Part shown: piece after piece, positions 1 to 6,933 of the stretch | Layout of the letters: every line of letters begins with the position of its first letter | Numbering within the stretch: position 1 is the stretch's first letter | Source of the DNA: JBBSMX01 sp038232935 | GTDB lineage: Bacteria; Bacteroidota; Rhodothermia; Rhodothermales; JANQRZ01 | Assembly (NCBI GenBank): GCA_038232935.1 | Contig: JBBSMX010000093.1 | Location: 1-16,426 of the forward strand | DNA: 16,426 nt | Reading direction: 5' to 3' | Notes under the pieces: model-generated | Databases searched by the model: none | What the model was told of the DNA's origin: nothing | Seen by the model: only the letters and a program-made list of their open reading frames with translations | Position numbers and translations under genes: made by a program

Positions 1-114
1 GGGAAGGCGAAGATGGCGGTCGTGGGGGCGTCGATGCGGAAGCTGGTGCAGATCTGCTACGGCGTGCTCAAGAGCGGGCAGCCTTTCGACGCTTCTCTTC
101 ACCCGGCTACTTGA
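1..114 (+). CDS. IS110-family transposase, C-terminal fragment (cut by window edge)
   Basis: The first 37 codons read KMAVVGASMRKLVQICYGVL then a K-S-G-Q-P-F-D run and a TGA stop at 112-114. This is the typical extreme C-terminus of IS110/IS116/IS902-type transposases (the 'transposase_20' end, where a lysine/arginine helix with an R-K-L-hydrophobic pattern is followed by VLK-x(2)-QPF). The gene enters from outside the window, so its N-terminal RuvC-like DEDD domain cannot be checked and it is unknown whether the copy is intact. It is too short to be identified by length. The stop lies only 31 bp before the histidine kinase start, so the right end of the element must lie inside 115-145 if the kinase gene is complete. 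Family call is from recognition of the tail motif, not from a search. Confidence 0.8.
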   Translation, partial: GKAKMAVVGASMRKLVQICYGVLKSGQPFDASLHPAT

Positions 115-145
115 CTTTCTCCAACACAGCATCTCTCACTCTGTC

Positions 146-1411
146 ATGCACCCCACTTCCGACCGCTCGTCCCAGGCTTCAGCCCCCACGCCCGCGTACC
201 TCGGTCGGCTTCTCGACGTCTGTCTCGCCCTGAGTTCCGAAACCGACCTCGACCGCCTCCTCACCGTCATCATCGAGACGGCCGCCGAGGTGCTCGACTG
301 CGCCGCGGCCTCGATCCTCCTCTTCGATGAGACGGCCGGGCGCCTCCGCTTCGCCGCCGCGACGGGGTCGGACTCCGCCGCGCTCGCCGCGATCCCCGTC
401 CCGCTCCACGGCAGCCTGGCCGGCGTGATCTTCCGGGAGAACCGCCCGCTCCGAGTGGACGACCCCAGCCGCGACACCCGGCACTTCGGCGCGGTCGGCG
501 AGGCCGTCTCCTTCCAGCCAGACGCCCTCATCGGGGTACCGCTCCAAATCCACGGGCGGCCCATCGGCGTGCTCGAAGCGCTCAACCCGCACGGCGGACG
601 CTTCGCGCCGGGCTCCATCAGCACGCTCGCGGTGATCGCAGCGCAGGCGGCCGTGGCCGTGCGCAATGCCCAGCAGCAGCGCGCGCTCCGCCACGCCTAC
701 GACGACCTCAGCCGGCTCGACCGCATGAAGAGCGACTTCATGTCGATCGCCTCCCACGAGCTGCGCACCCCGCTCGCCACGGTCCTCGGCTACGCCACGG
801 TCCTCGCGGAAGAGGCACCGCTGCACCTCGCCGAGTTCGCCACGGCCACCCGGCAGGCCACCGAGCAGGCCTGCCGCGTCGTGGAGGCGATGGGGCACCT
901 GAGCCAGACCACGGACAGCACGGACCCCCTCGACGCGCAGCGCATCCTCGTCCAATATCTCGTCCACCGTGCCGCGGACGCGCTGGACCCGGCACTCCAG
1001 GCCCGGTGCGTCCGGCTCGACCTCGACCTCGCCACCGAACCCGCCTGGGTGATGGCGGAGATGGACCACCTCCACCAGGCCATTACCGCCGTCCTCGACA
1101 ACGCCGTCGCTTTCTCCCCCGAGGGCGCTACCGTCAGCGTACGCCTCGGCGTGTGCGACGACCGCGTCGAGATCGACGTGACCGACGACGGACCCGGCCT
1201 CGACCCGGGCGATCTGGAGCGCATCTTTCAACCCTTCTATCAGGTCCAAGACGTCCTGACGCGGACACACGAAGGGGCTGGACTCGGGCTGACGCTTGCG
1301 CGGCGGTTCCTCGGATTTCACGGCGGCGACATCACGGCCCACAGCGACGGCATCGGCCGGGGCGGTTGCACGTTTCGGCTCCGCCTGCCTGCTCTGCCCT
1401 CCGCCGCATGA
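146..1411 (+). CDS. GAF-domain sensor histidine kinase
   Basis: Soluble 421-aa sensor kinase with no transmembrane segment or signal peptide, so it should sense a cytoplasmic cue. Order: a GAF domain at about residues 20-175 (two LIGVPL/GVLEALN strands near 128-147 are typical), a short coiled linker at 175-195, HisKA with the H-box MKSDFMSIASHELRTPL where His204 is the predicted phospho-acceptor, and HATPase_c at about 300-415 with N-box Asn319 (LDNAVAFSP), G1 box DDGPGL (347-352), F box FQPFYQ (361-366) and G2 box GAGLGL (377-382). All catalytic boxes are intact. No response regulator is adjacent; the nearest is the orphan receiver gene at 9967-10476 on the other strand. The stop overlaps the start of the DUF3095 gene as ATGA (1408-1411), so the two are almost surely co-translated. 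The ATG at 146 is the first possible start after the upstream IS110 stop and gives a short N-terminal leader before GAF. Confidence 0.93.
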   Translation: MHPTSDRSSQASAPTPAYLGRLLDVCLALSSETDLDRLLTVIIETAAEVLDCAAASILLFDETAGRLRFAAATGSDSAALAAIPVPLHGSLAGVIFRENRPLRVDDPSRDTRHFGAVGEAVSFQPDALIGVPLQIHGRPIGVLEALNPHGGRFAPGSISTLAVIAAQAAVAVRNAQQQRALRHAYDDLSRLDRMKSDFMSIASHELRTPLATVLGYATVLAEEAPLHLAEFATATRQATEQACRVVEAMGHLSQTTDSTDPLDAQRILVQYLVHRAADALDPALQARCVRLDLDLATEPAWVMAEMDHLHQAITAVLDNAVAFSPEGATVSVRLGVCDDRVEIDVTDDGPGLDPGDLERIFQPFYQVQDVLTRTHEGAGLGLTLARRFLGFHGGDITAHSDGIGRGGCTFRLRLPALPSAA

Positions 1412-2694
1412 GCGACTCGTTTTACGCCGACCTCCCCGCGCACCGCCACTTCGACGTCATCGCCGAACTCGGTGCGTACGCGGCCGTCCCGCCGGACTGG
1501 ACCGTCGTCATCACGGACGTGCGCGGCTCGACGGCGGCCGTAGCGGCCGGGCGCTACCGCGCCGTCAACTACGCCGGGGCCGCTTCCATCACTGCCCTCC
1601 TCAACACCGCCGGCGACCTCGCGATCCCCTTCGTCTTCGGAGGTGACGGGGCGACGCTGCTCCTCCCCCCCGCCCTCACCGAAACGGTCCGGCCCATCCT
1701 CCGCGCCGTCCAACGCGTCATCGCCGACGACCTCGAGCTCGACCTGCGCGCGGGCCTCGTGCCCGTCCGCGATCTCTACGCGCGAGGAGCGCGCCTCGCC
1801 GTACTCAAGCACTCCGTCTCGCCGAACTACGACCAGGCGATGTTCTCCGGCGGCGGTCTCCTCCTCGCTGAGCGCCTCGTCAAAGACCCGGCGACGGAGG
1901 CTCAGTATGACGTGGGTCCCGGACCGGTCTGGGACGATCCCGAGCGCGCGTTGTACGCCGGGCTCGAATGCCGGTGGGAAGAGGTCCCGAGCCCACAGGG
2001 CGAGGTCGCCACCCTGCTCGTGCTCGCGCGCACCGAAACGGAGGCGGACCGGCTCGAACTCTACCGCGACACGCTCCACGCCATCGATACCGCCTATGGC
2101 GACGCCGGGGCCGTCCATCCCCTCCCACTCGATGCATTACGGCTCGCCCGCCATCCGGGGCACTTCGAGGTCGAGGCCGCGGTCAAAGCGCCCCCAGCCG
2201 GGCGCGCAGGCTACCGCCGTAAAATCTGGCTCCAGAACCTGCTCGGTATCGTGCTCGTGCGCCTCGGCCTCCAAACGCAGGAGACGGACTGGGCCGTATA
2301 CCCTCACCTCCTTCGGGGCGCGACCGACTTCCGCAAGTTCGACGACACCCTCCGCATGGTCCTCAGCGGCTCGGCGGCACAGCGCGAGGCGCTCACGATG
2401 TTCCTCGAAGCCCAGCGGGCGACCGGCCACCTCGCCTACGGCCTCCACGTTTCGGACCGGGCCACGCTCACGTGCCTCGTCTTCAACCGGATGGGCCGTC
2501 AGGTCCACTTCGTAGACGGCGCCGACGGCGGCTACACGACGGCCGCGCGCCAGCTCAGACGCCAGCTTGCCGAGGGCGATCCTGCGCTAGCGCCCAGCAG
2601 AAACGCCCGCCGTGTAGCCGCTGGCCCACGCCCACTGAAAGTTGAACCCGCCGATCCGACCGTCCACGTCGCAGATCTCCCCGCAACAGTGTAG
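1408..2694 (+). CDS. DUF3095 family protein, class III nucleotidyl cyclase-like
   Basis: 428-aa soluble protein that matches the DUF3095 pattern: FYADLP at the N-terminus, PPDWTVVITDVRGST (residues 28-42), GRYRAVNYAGAASI (48-61), and IPFVFGGDGATLLLP (73-87). The TDVRGST and FGGDGA motifs resemble the two metal-binding aspartate motifs of class III adenylate/guanylate cyclases (Asp37 and Asp80 here), so a nucleotide-cyclase-related activity is plausible, but the substrate and activity of this family are not established by the sequence. The middle (about 270-320: KIWLQNLLG, DTDWAVYPHLLRGATDFRKFDDTLRM-like block) and end (LTCLVFNR, HFVDGADGGYTTAA) are also typical conserved blocks. Start: ATG at 1408 overlapping the kinase stop. 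The last ~36 residues (from about 393) are encoded on top of the 3' end of the opposite flavoprotein gene and look like a non-homologous tail. Confidence 0.85.
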   Translation: MSDSFYADLPAHRHFDVIAELGAYAAVPPDWTVVITDVRGSTAAVAAGRYRAVNYAGAASITALLNTAGDLAIPFVFGGDGATLLLPPALTETVRPILRAVQRVIADDLELDLRAGLVPVRDLYARGARLAVLKHSVSPNYDQAMFSGGGLLLAERLVKDPATEAQYDVGPGPVWDDPERALYAGLECRWEEVPSPQGEVATLLVLARTETEADRLELYRDTLHAIDTAYGDAGAVHPLPLDALRLARHPGHFEVEAAVKAPPAGRAGYRRKIWLQNLLGIVLVRLGLQTQETDWAVYPHLLRGATDFRKFDDTLRMVLSGSAAQREALTMFLEAQRATGHLAYGLHVSDRATLTCLVFNRMGRQVHFVDGADGGYTTAARQLRRQLAEGDPALAPSRNARRVAAGPRPLKVEPADPTVHVADLPATV

Positions 2695-3813
2695 GCCCGG
2701 CGTGATGCGGGACGCCATCGTGCTCAGCTCCAGCTCGGCGAGGGGGATGCCGCCGCCGGTGACCTCGGCGTAGCGATAGCCCCGGTCGCCGGTGAGCGGG
2801 AGCGGCGTAGCGGTCACCATGTCGGCGAGCGCATGCCGGTCGTCGCGCGTGAGCGTGTCGCCGGTCGTCGCAGCATCCACATCCGCCTCGTCGAGCAGGG
2901 CACGGGCGACGCGGTCGGGCAGGCGCTCGCGGAGGAAACGCAGCGCGGTGTGGCCTCCGAGGTCGCGTAACTCGTCATCCAAGTCCTCACGTGTCACACC
3001 GGGGAGCCAGTTGAGCGTGACGTGCGCGCCGGGGTCGTCGTGCCGGGCGTCGAGCCAGTAGCGGCTGAGGTCGAGCACGGACGGGCCGGAGAGGCCGAAG
3101 TGGGTGCAGAGCGTCGAGTCGGTAAAAGCGATCCCCTTCTTCCCGGTCGCGCTGCGGAGCTGGACGGTGGTGGGCAGCGTGACGCCGCTGAGCGCGCAGA
3201 TGAAGTGGTCGGCGGGCAGCGTCAGCGGGACGAGGGCGGGGAAGACACGCTCGGTGATCGTATGCCCGAGACGCTGCGCGAGCGCGTAGCCGTGTCCGTC
3301 CGAGCCGCTCTTGGGCAAGCTTCGGCCGCCCGTGGCAAGCACGAGCCGCCCAGCCTCCAGCGCGCCCCACGGACCCCCGACGCGAAACCCGTCCCTCGTC
3401 TGCTCGACCGTCTCCACCCGATACGGATGGCGGATCTCGACCCCGGCCTCCCGATTTGCCCGCAGGAGCGCGTCGAGCACGGTCCGCGCGTTGTCCGTCG
3501 TCGGGAACAGCTTGCCCGTCTCCTCGCGCTTGAGCTCGACGCCGAGCTCGCGAAAGAAGGCAACGGTGGCGGGCACGTCGAACCGGCGGAGGACTTTGTT
3601 GATCGCGCCCGGCGACGAGCCGGCGTAGGCACGGGCGTCGACCGCGTGGTGCGTCACGTTGCACCGGCCGCCGCCGGCCACGAGGATCTTCGCGCCCAGC
3701 TTCCGCGCCCCGTCCAGCAGCACAATCCGACCCGCGCTCGTGCGCCCGGCCCAGAGTCCCGCCATCAGCCCGGCCGCGCCCGCCCCGACCACGACCACAT
3801 CCGCCCGCTCCAT
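2587..3813 (-). CDS. HI0933/BaiN-family FAD-dependent flavoprotein
   Basis: 408-aa NAD(P)/FAD-dependent oxidoreductase of the HI0933-like family (relatives include BaiN and RdsA; physiological substrate usually unknown). The N-terminus has the Rossmann dinucleotide motif VVVVGAGAAGLMAG (Gly10-x-Gly12-x-x-Gly15), then the family signature VAGGGRCNVTH (45-55), and the C-terminus ends with GGFNFQWAWASGYTAG, where the FAD-binding fold closes. No signal peptide, so it is cytoplasmic. I chose the ATG at 3813 because the GxGxxG strand starts five residues later; the longer in-frame ATG at 3873 adds 20 residues that overlap the upstream gene and lack family character. A GGACGAG stretch sits just upstream as a possible ribosome site. 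It lies 23 bp after the TonB-domain lipoprotein stop in the same direction, and its last 108 bp overlap the 3' end of the DUF3095 gene tail-to-tail. Confidence 0.92.
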   Translation of the reverse strand: MERADVVVVGAGAAGLMAGLWAGRTSAGRIVLLDGARKLGAKILVAGGGRCNVTHHAVDARAYAGSSPGAINKVLRRFDVPATVAFFRELGVELKREETGKLFPTTDNARTVLDALLRANREAGVEIRHPYRVETVEQTRDGFRVGGPWGALEAGRLVLATGGRSLPKSGSDGHGYALAQRLGHTITERVFPALVPLTLPADHFICALSGVTLPTTVQLRSATGKKGIAFTDSTLCTHFGLSGPSVLDLSRYWLDARHDDPGAHVTLNWLPGVTREDLDDELRDLGGHTALRFLRERLPDRVARALLDEADVDAATTGDTLTRDDRHALADMVTATPLPLTGDRGYRYAEVTGGGIPLAELELSTMASRITPGLHCCGEICDVDGRIGGFNFQWAWASGYTAGVSAGR

Positions 3814-3836
3814 AGTCTCGTCCGGCTCGCGTGCGC

Positions 3837-4487
3837 TTATGGCGCGTTGAACGCGAGCACACTCCGCACCCACGACCGCATCGGGCCGCCCCGCATACGA
3901 GCGGGGATCCAGCGCTTCTGCGTCGTCGCCCGCATCGCAATCGCGTCGAGCGTCGGGTTCACCGAATCGACCAGCTTGATCGCGAGCGGCTCGCCTTCCT
4001 CGCTGAGGTAGACCTGCATCTTCACGCTCCCGGCGACGCCCGCCTGCCGGAGGCTGTCGGGGTAGGTGATCGTGACGTCTTGGTCGGACGCGGGGTGGGG
4101 GTAGAAAAAGACCCGGTTCATTTCCCGGTTGATCTGCTGAACGAGCTTATCGCGGTCCTCCTCCGCCGCCCGCCCGTCGATCATCGGCACGGCGATCACG
4201 CCGAAGAGGGAGTCCACGATTTCGGGGGCGTTGCGGTAGAGCGGGAGGAGCTCCTGCTGGATGTTGCGGTGGGCCGGCCCCTCCGTCCGCTTGCCGTCGG
4301 GCCGCTCGCTGAGGCGCATGGCCTCGAACGTTTCGAGGTCGCGGAAGGCGACCGTCGTGTCGACGCCCTCCTGCCACCACCGCTCCAGCCCGATGGCGTT
4401 CCAGCCGGGCGGCGGGCCGAGGTCGGGCTCGCTTGCACAGCCGGTGAACGCAGCGAGGACGAGGACGCAGAAAAAGGCACGGAGCAT
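3837..4487 (-). CDS. lipoprotein with TonB C-terminal domain
   Basis: 216-aa predicted lipoprotein. From the ATG at 4487 it begins MLRAFFCVLVLAAFTGC, a hydrophobic signal with a lipobox (F-T-G-Cys17). The mature N-terminal part (about 18-140) is not recognised: it is hydrophilic with several acidic helices (ETFEAMRLSERPD, REMNRVFF). The C-terminal ~75 residues (YPDSLRQAGVAGSVKMQVYL onward to RSVLAF) follow the TonB C-terminal fold pattern: YP...L...G..G.V.....++..G......+..S....LD..A......WIPA. Such domains occur in Bacteroidota 'energy transducer TonB' proteins, but here the usual N-terminal transmembrane helix and proline-rich spacer are replaced by a lipid anchor, so energy transduction with ExbB/ExbD is doubtful. 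A longer in-frame ATG at 4547 would bury the signal peptide and was not chosen. It is followed after 23 bp by the flavoprotein gene. Confidence 0.82.
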   Translation of the reverse strand: MLRAFFCVLVLAAFTGCASEPDLGPPPGWNAIGLERWWQEGVDTTVAFRDLETFEAMRLSERPDGKRTEGPAHRNIQQELLPLYRNAPEIVDSLFGVIAVPMIDGRAAEEDRDKLVQQINREMNRVFFYPHPASDQDVTITYPDSLRQAGVAGSVKMQVYLSEEGEPLAIKLVDSVNPTLDAIAMRATTQKRWIPARMRGGPMRSWVRSVLAFNAP

Positions 4488-4517
4488 GAGCGACGGGGGT
4501 GAGTGCGAGAGGAGCCA

Positions 4518-4524
4518 CAAAATA
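4518..4524 (-). promoter_or_regulatory. possible Bacteroidota-type -7 element
   Basis: On the minus strand this reads TATTTTG, close to the Bacteroidota -7 consensus TAnnTTTG but one base short, about 30 nt upstream of the lipoprotein start. No convincing TTTG at the -33 position was found, so this is a weak candidate only. Confidence 0.2.
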
Positions 4525-4617
4525 CGCAGAGCCGCTCGCCCCCCCACTTCGAGGGCTCACAAGGGCAGGTGTTCACAAAGATGCGCGATCCCGAGCCCCA
4601 AACCTCTATATCCGTCC

Positions 4618-4697
4618 TCCCCGACTTGATCGGGGACCCACCGGCTGGCACCTTCCTGTTGGGTCCCCGCCGGAGCCTGTCCTGAGCGGAGTCGAAG
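4618..4697. repeat. composite dispersed repeat with two inverted repeats
   Basis: Three adjoining pieces. First, TCCCCGA at 4618-4624 pairs with TCGGGGA at 4630-4636 around the 5-base loop CTTGA. Second, GGGGACCCA at 4632-4640 pairs perfectly with TGGGTCCCC at 4660-4668, so the two hairpins share bases and are mutually exclusive. Third, CCTGTCCTGAGCGGAGTCG and following AAGG (4677-4699) is the reverse complement of the CCTTCGACTCCGCTCAGGA motif that I recognise as a dispersed repeat in many environmental genomes. The hairpins are seen directly; the claim that this is a multi-copy element rests on memory and would need a genome-wide count. Confidence 0.55.
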
Positions 4698-4856
4698 GGC
4701 GGGGATGACTGTTTAAAGGATGGGGGACATCGACAGCGGAAGAGACAGAGGAAACGCTCGGTCGGCTTGATGAGAACCTAGCCCTACCAGTCGTCGAGTG
4801 GGACAGCCGCGCGTTGCCGGGAGCGAGGGACCGCGAGCGCGGCAGGGAGGCCAAGC

Positions 4857-5381
4857 TCACCGCTGCACGTCGCGGTCCGGCGCGGCGGGCTCGATGGCGG
4901 GTGCCTCAGCGAGGCGGACGAAGAAGCGGCGGCGGTCCATCGCCACGACGCGCACGAGGCTGCCCGAGGCGATGAACTCCCCCTCGGTCTGCACCTCCAC
5001 CCGCTCCCCATCGACCTCGACGATCCCGCCCGGCCGGAGCGGCGTGATGGCGACAGCCGAGCGGCCGAGGTAGCGCGAGCGCGCGTCGTTCTCGCGGGCG
5101 TCGGCGTCGGCGTCGCGGCGGAGGTCGGCGGCGAGCACGAAGCGGTCCCACGCACCGGACTCCCACATGAGGTAGAACATCCCACCGCCGAGGGCGAGCG
5201 TGCCGAGCGCCGCGAACGCGCCCCCCGTCGCCCCGTGCGTCACAAAGGCATAGATCACCCCGGCGATGATGGCCCCCCCCCCCCCGAACCCGACCACGCC
5301 GATCCCCGGCACGACATAGACCTCGAGCGCGATCAAGCCGAGCCCTAGGGCGATGAGCAGGATGGGGATAATGAGTTCCAC
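4857..5381 (-). CDS. short NfeD-family membrane protein
   Basis: 174-aa NfeD-like protein. Residues 1-24 and about 26-73 form two to three hydrophobic membrane segments with the signature EVYVVPGIGVVGFGGG, followed by a charged linker (RRDADADARENDARSRY) and a C-terminal OB-fold domain (about 103-157: GRSAVAITPLRPGGIVEVDG, then ERVEVQTEGEFI, RVVAMDRRRFFVR), the standard NfeD order. It lacks the protease domain of its larger partner and presumably modulates membrane quality-control complexes, often with stomatin/flotillin proteins; none is visible here. Start is a GTG at 5379-5381, placing it 30 bp after the stop of the long NfeD gene, so they form an operon. The codons for Gly33-Gly36 and the first base of Ala37 make a run of 13 G on the coding strand, which could slip and shift frame. 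Function is inferred from family. Confidence 0.88.
   Translation of the reverse strand: MELIIPILLIALGLGLIALEVYVVPGIGVVGFGGGGAIIAGVIYAFVTHGATGGAFAALGTLALGGGMFYLMWESGAWDRFVLAADLRRDADADARENDARSRYLGRSAVAITPLRPGGIVEVDGERVEVQTEGEFIASGSLVRVVAMDRRRFFVRLAEAPAIEPAAPDRDVQR
5273..5285 (-). repeat. 13-G homopolymer inside short nfeD
   Basis: Thirteen consecutive C on the plus strand, so poly-G in the coding strand of the short NfeD gene, encoding Gly33-Gly36 plus the first base of Ala37. The present length keeps the gene in frame through a full NfeD C-terminal domain. Tracts of this length are prone to slipped-strand mispairing or to sequencing error. Confidence 0.9.
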
Positions 5382-5411
5382 GCGGGGAGCATGCTTGTTG
5401 GAACGGTTAAG

Positions 5412-6809
5412 CTACGACCGAGGCACCGGACGCACCTCCACCCGGCTGCCGCGCACGCTGACGACCTCGACGGGCTCGCCCTGCGGCACGAACGTACTCT
5501 GCGATATCACGTCCACGCGGCGGCCTTCGATCTCGGCCGTGCCCGCCGGACGCAGCGTCGTAAGCGCGACGCCGATGAGCCCGAGCAGCGACTCGTCTGT
5601 GTCCGCCGAAGTGTAGCCGAGGGCGCTCCCGAGGTCCGGCCCGAGGACGAGCTGGTTTAGCCGCTGCGAGCGCGGCATGTACCGCGCCAGCGAGTAGCCG
5701 AAGACGACGAGCAGGATGAGCGTGCCCGCGAGCGTGAGGATAGCTTGCGTGATGGCCCCGTCCGTGGGGAAGCTCAGCCCGACGTTCCCGATCAGCGCCG
5801 CGCCGAGCGAGAAGAGGACGAGCACGATGCCGGTGATGCCGGCCACCCCGAAACCGGGGATCACGAAAATCTCCACCAAGAGCAGCAGCACGCCGAGCAC
5901 GAAGAGCACGATCTCCCAGCTCTGCACGAGCCCGAGCATGTAGTGCGGCGCGAAGAAGAGCGCCGCGCCGAACACCGACATCAGCCCGGCGAATCCGACG
6001 CCCGGCGTCTGCAACTCGAAGTAGAGCCCGCCGAGCATCATCATCATCAGGAGCGACGCCACCACCGGCGAGCCGAGGAACCGCAGCAGGCGCTCCACCC
6101 CCGTCGCCCGGTGCATCACGATCTCGCGGTCCCCGAGGCCGAGCGCGTCGAGCGTCTGCTCTTTCGTGGCGTGGACAGCGTCGGCGACCTCCAGCCTTTC
6201 CGCTTCGCTCGCCGAGAGCGTCAGCAACGTCCCGGCCTCGACGACACCATCCACGGCGAGGTTCTCGTCCACCATTGCTTCGGCGAGGCGGGGGTCGCGG
6301 CCGTTCGCCTCGGCCGTCGCACGCATGAGCCCGCGCATGTAGCTCTGCATCTTCTCGGACGCCTTCGTCCCCGCCCCGTCCACGACGGTCGCAGCGCCAA
6401 TGGACGCGCCGGGCGTCATCACGATGAGGTCGTTGGCGTAGGAGATCAGCGCGCCCGCGCTCGCCGCGTTCGGGTCGATGAAGGCGACGGTCGGAATGGG
6501 CGAGTGGAGGATGGCCGTGCGGATCTGGTCGGCGGCGTCTACGAGCCCGCCGAACGTGTCGATGTCGAATAGGACCAGCGATGCGTCGGCCTTCTCGGCA
6601 TCCGCGAGCGAGCGCGCCACGTAGTTAGCGAGCGCGGCGTCGATCATCCCTTCGATGGGGACGACGAAGACGGGGCCGGCCCCGAGGGAGTCCTCGACGG
6701 TGGCGATGCGCTCGGCCGCCGTGCGCGTCACTTGTGCAGAGGCCGCCGGGGTGAGGGCAGCCGTGAGCAGGAGCCCGGCGGCGAAAAGGGTGCGGGGGAA
6801 GCAGTACAT
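5412..6809 (-). CDS. long NfeD protein: ClpP-like membrane serine protease with NfeD domain
   Basis: 465-aa membrane protein of the NfeD1b/PH1510 type. A cleavable-looking signal peptide (MYCFPRTLFAAGLLLTAALTPAASAQ) precedes a ClpP/SppA-like protease domain (about 45-225). The predicted nucleophile is Ser117 in IDPNAASAGALI, and Lys153 (SEKMQSYMRGL, followed by ATAEANGRD) is the best candidate for the catalytic lysine of the Ser/Lys dyad. Four to five membrane helices follow at about 248-372, including the NfeD hallmark EIFVIPGFGVAGI (313-325), and the protein ends in an OB-fold domain (about 405-462). The protease face lies outside the inner membrane, the OB fold in the cytoplasm in characterised relatives. 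It acts in membrane protein quality control, typically cleaving stomatin partners. The short NfeD gene follows 30 bp downstream. All key residues appear present. Confidence 0.93.
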   Translation of the reverse strand: MYCFPRTLFAAGLLLTAALTPAASAQVTRTAAERIATVEDSLGAGPVFVVPIEGMIDAALANYVARSLADAEKADASLVLFDIDTFGGLVDAADQIRTAILHSPIPTVAFIDPNAASAGALISYANDLIVMTPGASIGAATVVDGAGTKASEKMQSYMRGLMRATAEANGRDPRLAEAMVDENLAVDGVVEAGTLLTLSASEAERLEVADAVHATKEQTLDALGLGDREIVMHRATGVERLLRFLGSPVVASLLMMMMLGGLYFELQTPGVGFAGLMSVFGAALFFAPHYMLGLVQSWEIVLFVLGVLLLLVEIFVIPGFGVAGITGIVLVLFSLGAALIGNVGLSFPTDGAITQAILTLAGTLILLVVFGYSLARYMPRSQRLNQLVLGPDLGSALGYTSADTDESLLGLIGVALTTLRPAGTAEIEGRRVDVISQSTFVPQGEPVEVVSVRGSRVEVRPVPRS

Positions 6810-6933
6810 AAGACCGTGGCGGTACGTGTCCGACCTGTACGCGACGCACTGAGGGAAGATTCAGCGACAGGCCGGCCCCCAGGCCCGGTAGCCAAAATCT
6901 CGAACGTCTGCCTCCCTTCCTGACGCCCCGAAC

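Larger units (their letters stand above)
4488..4856. other. gene-free stretch between nfeD operon and lipoprotein gene
   Basis: About 370 bp without a credible gene. The minus-strand 5' leader of the lipoprotein gene occupies the left end, the composite inverted repeat described separately lies at 4618-4697, and 4698-4856 (downstream of the short NfeD stop on the minus strand) shows nothing I can recognise. Short open frames here have no family character. Confidence 0.6.

Noticed and set aside
111..139. TTGACT with a 17-bp spacer as a promoter for the kinase
   Set aside because: The -10 hexamer would be TCTCAC, a poor match, and Bacteroidota primary sigma factors use a different consensus.
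179..1342. Long minus-strand open frame opposite the histidine kinase
   Set aside because: It mirrors the third-position GC bias of the kinase gene, is rich in Arg/Glu/Gly repeats and shows no family motif, whereas the plus strand has all kinase boxes.
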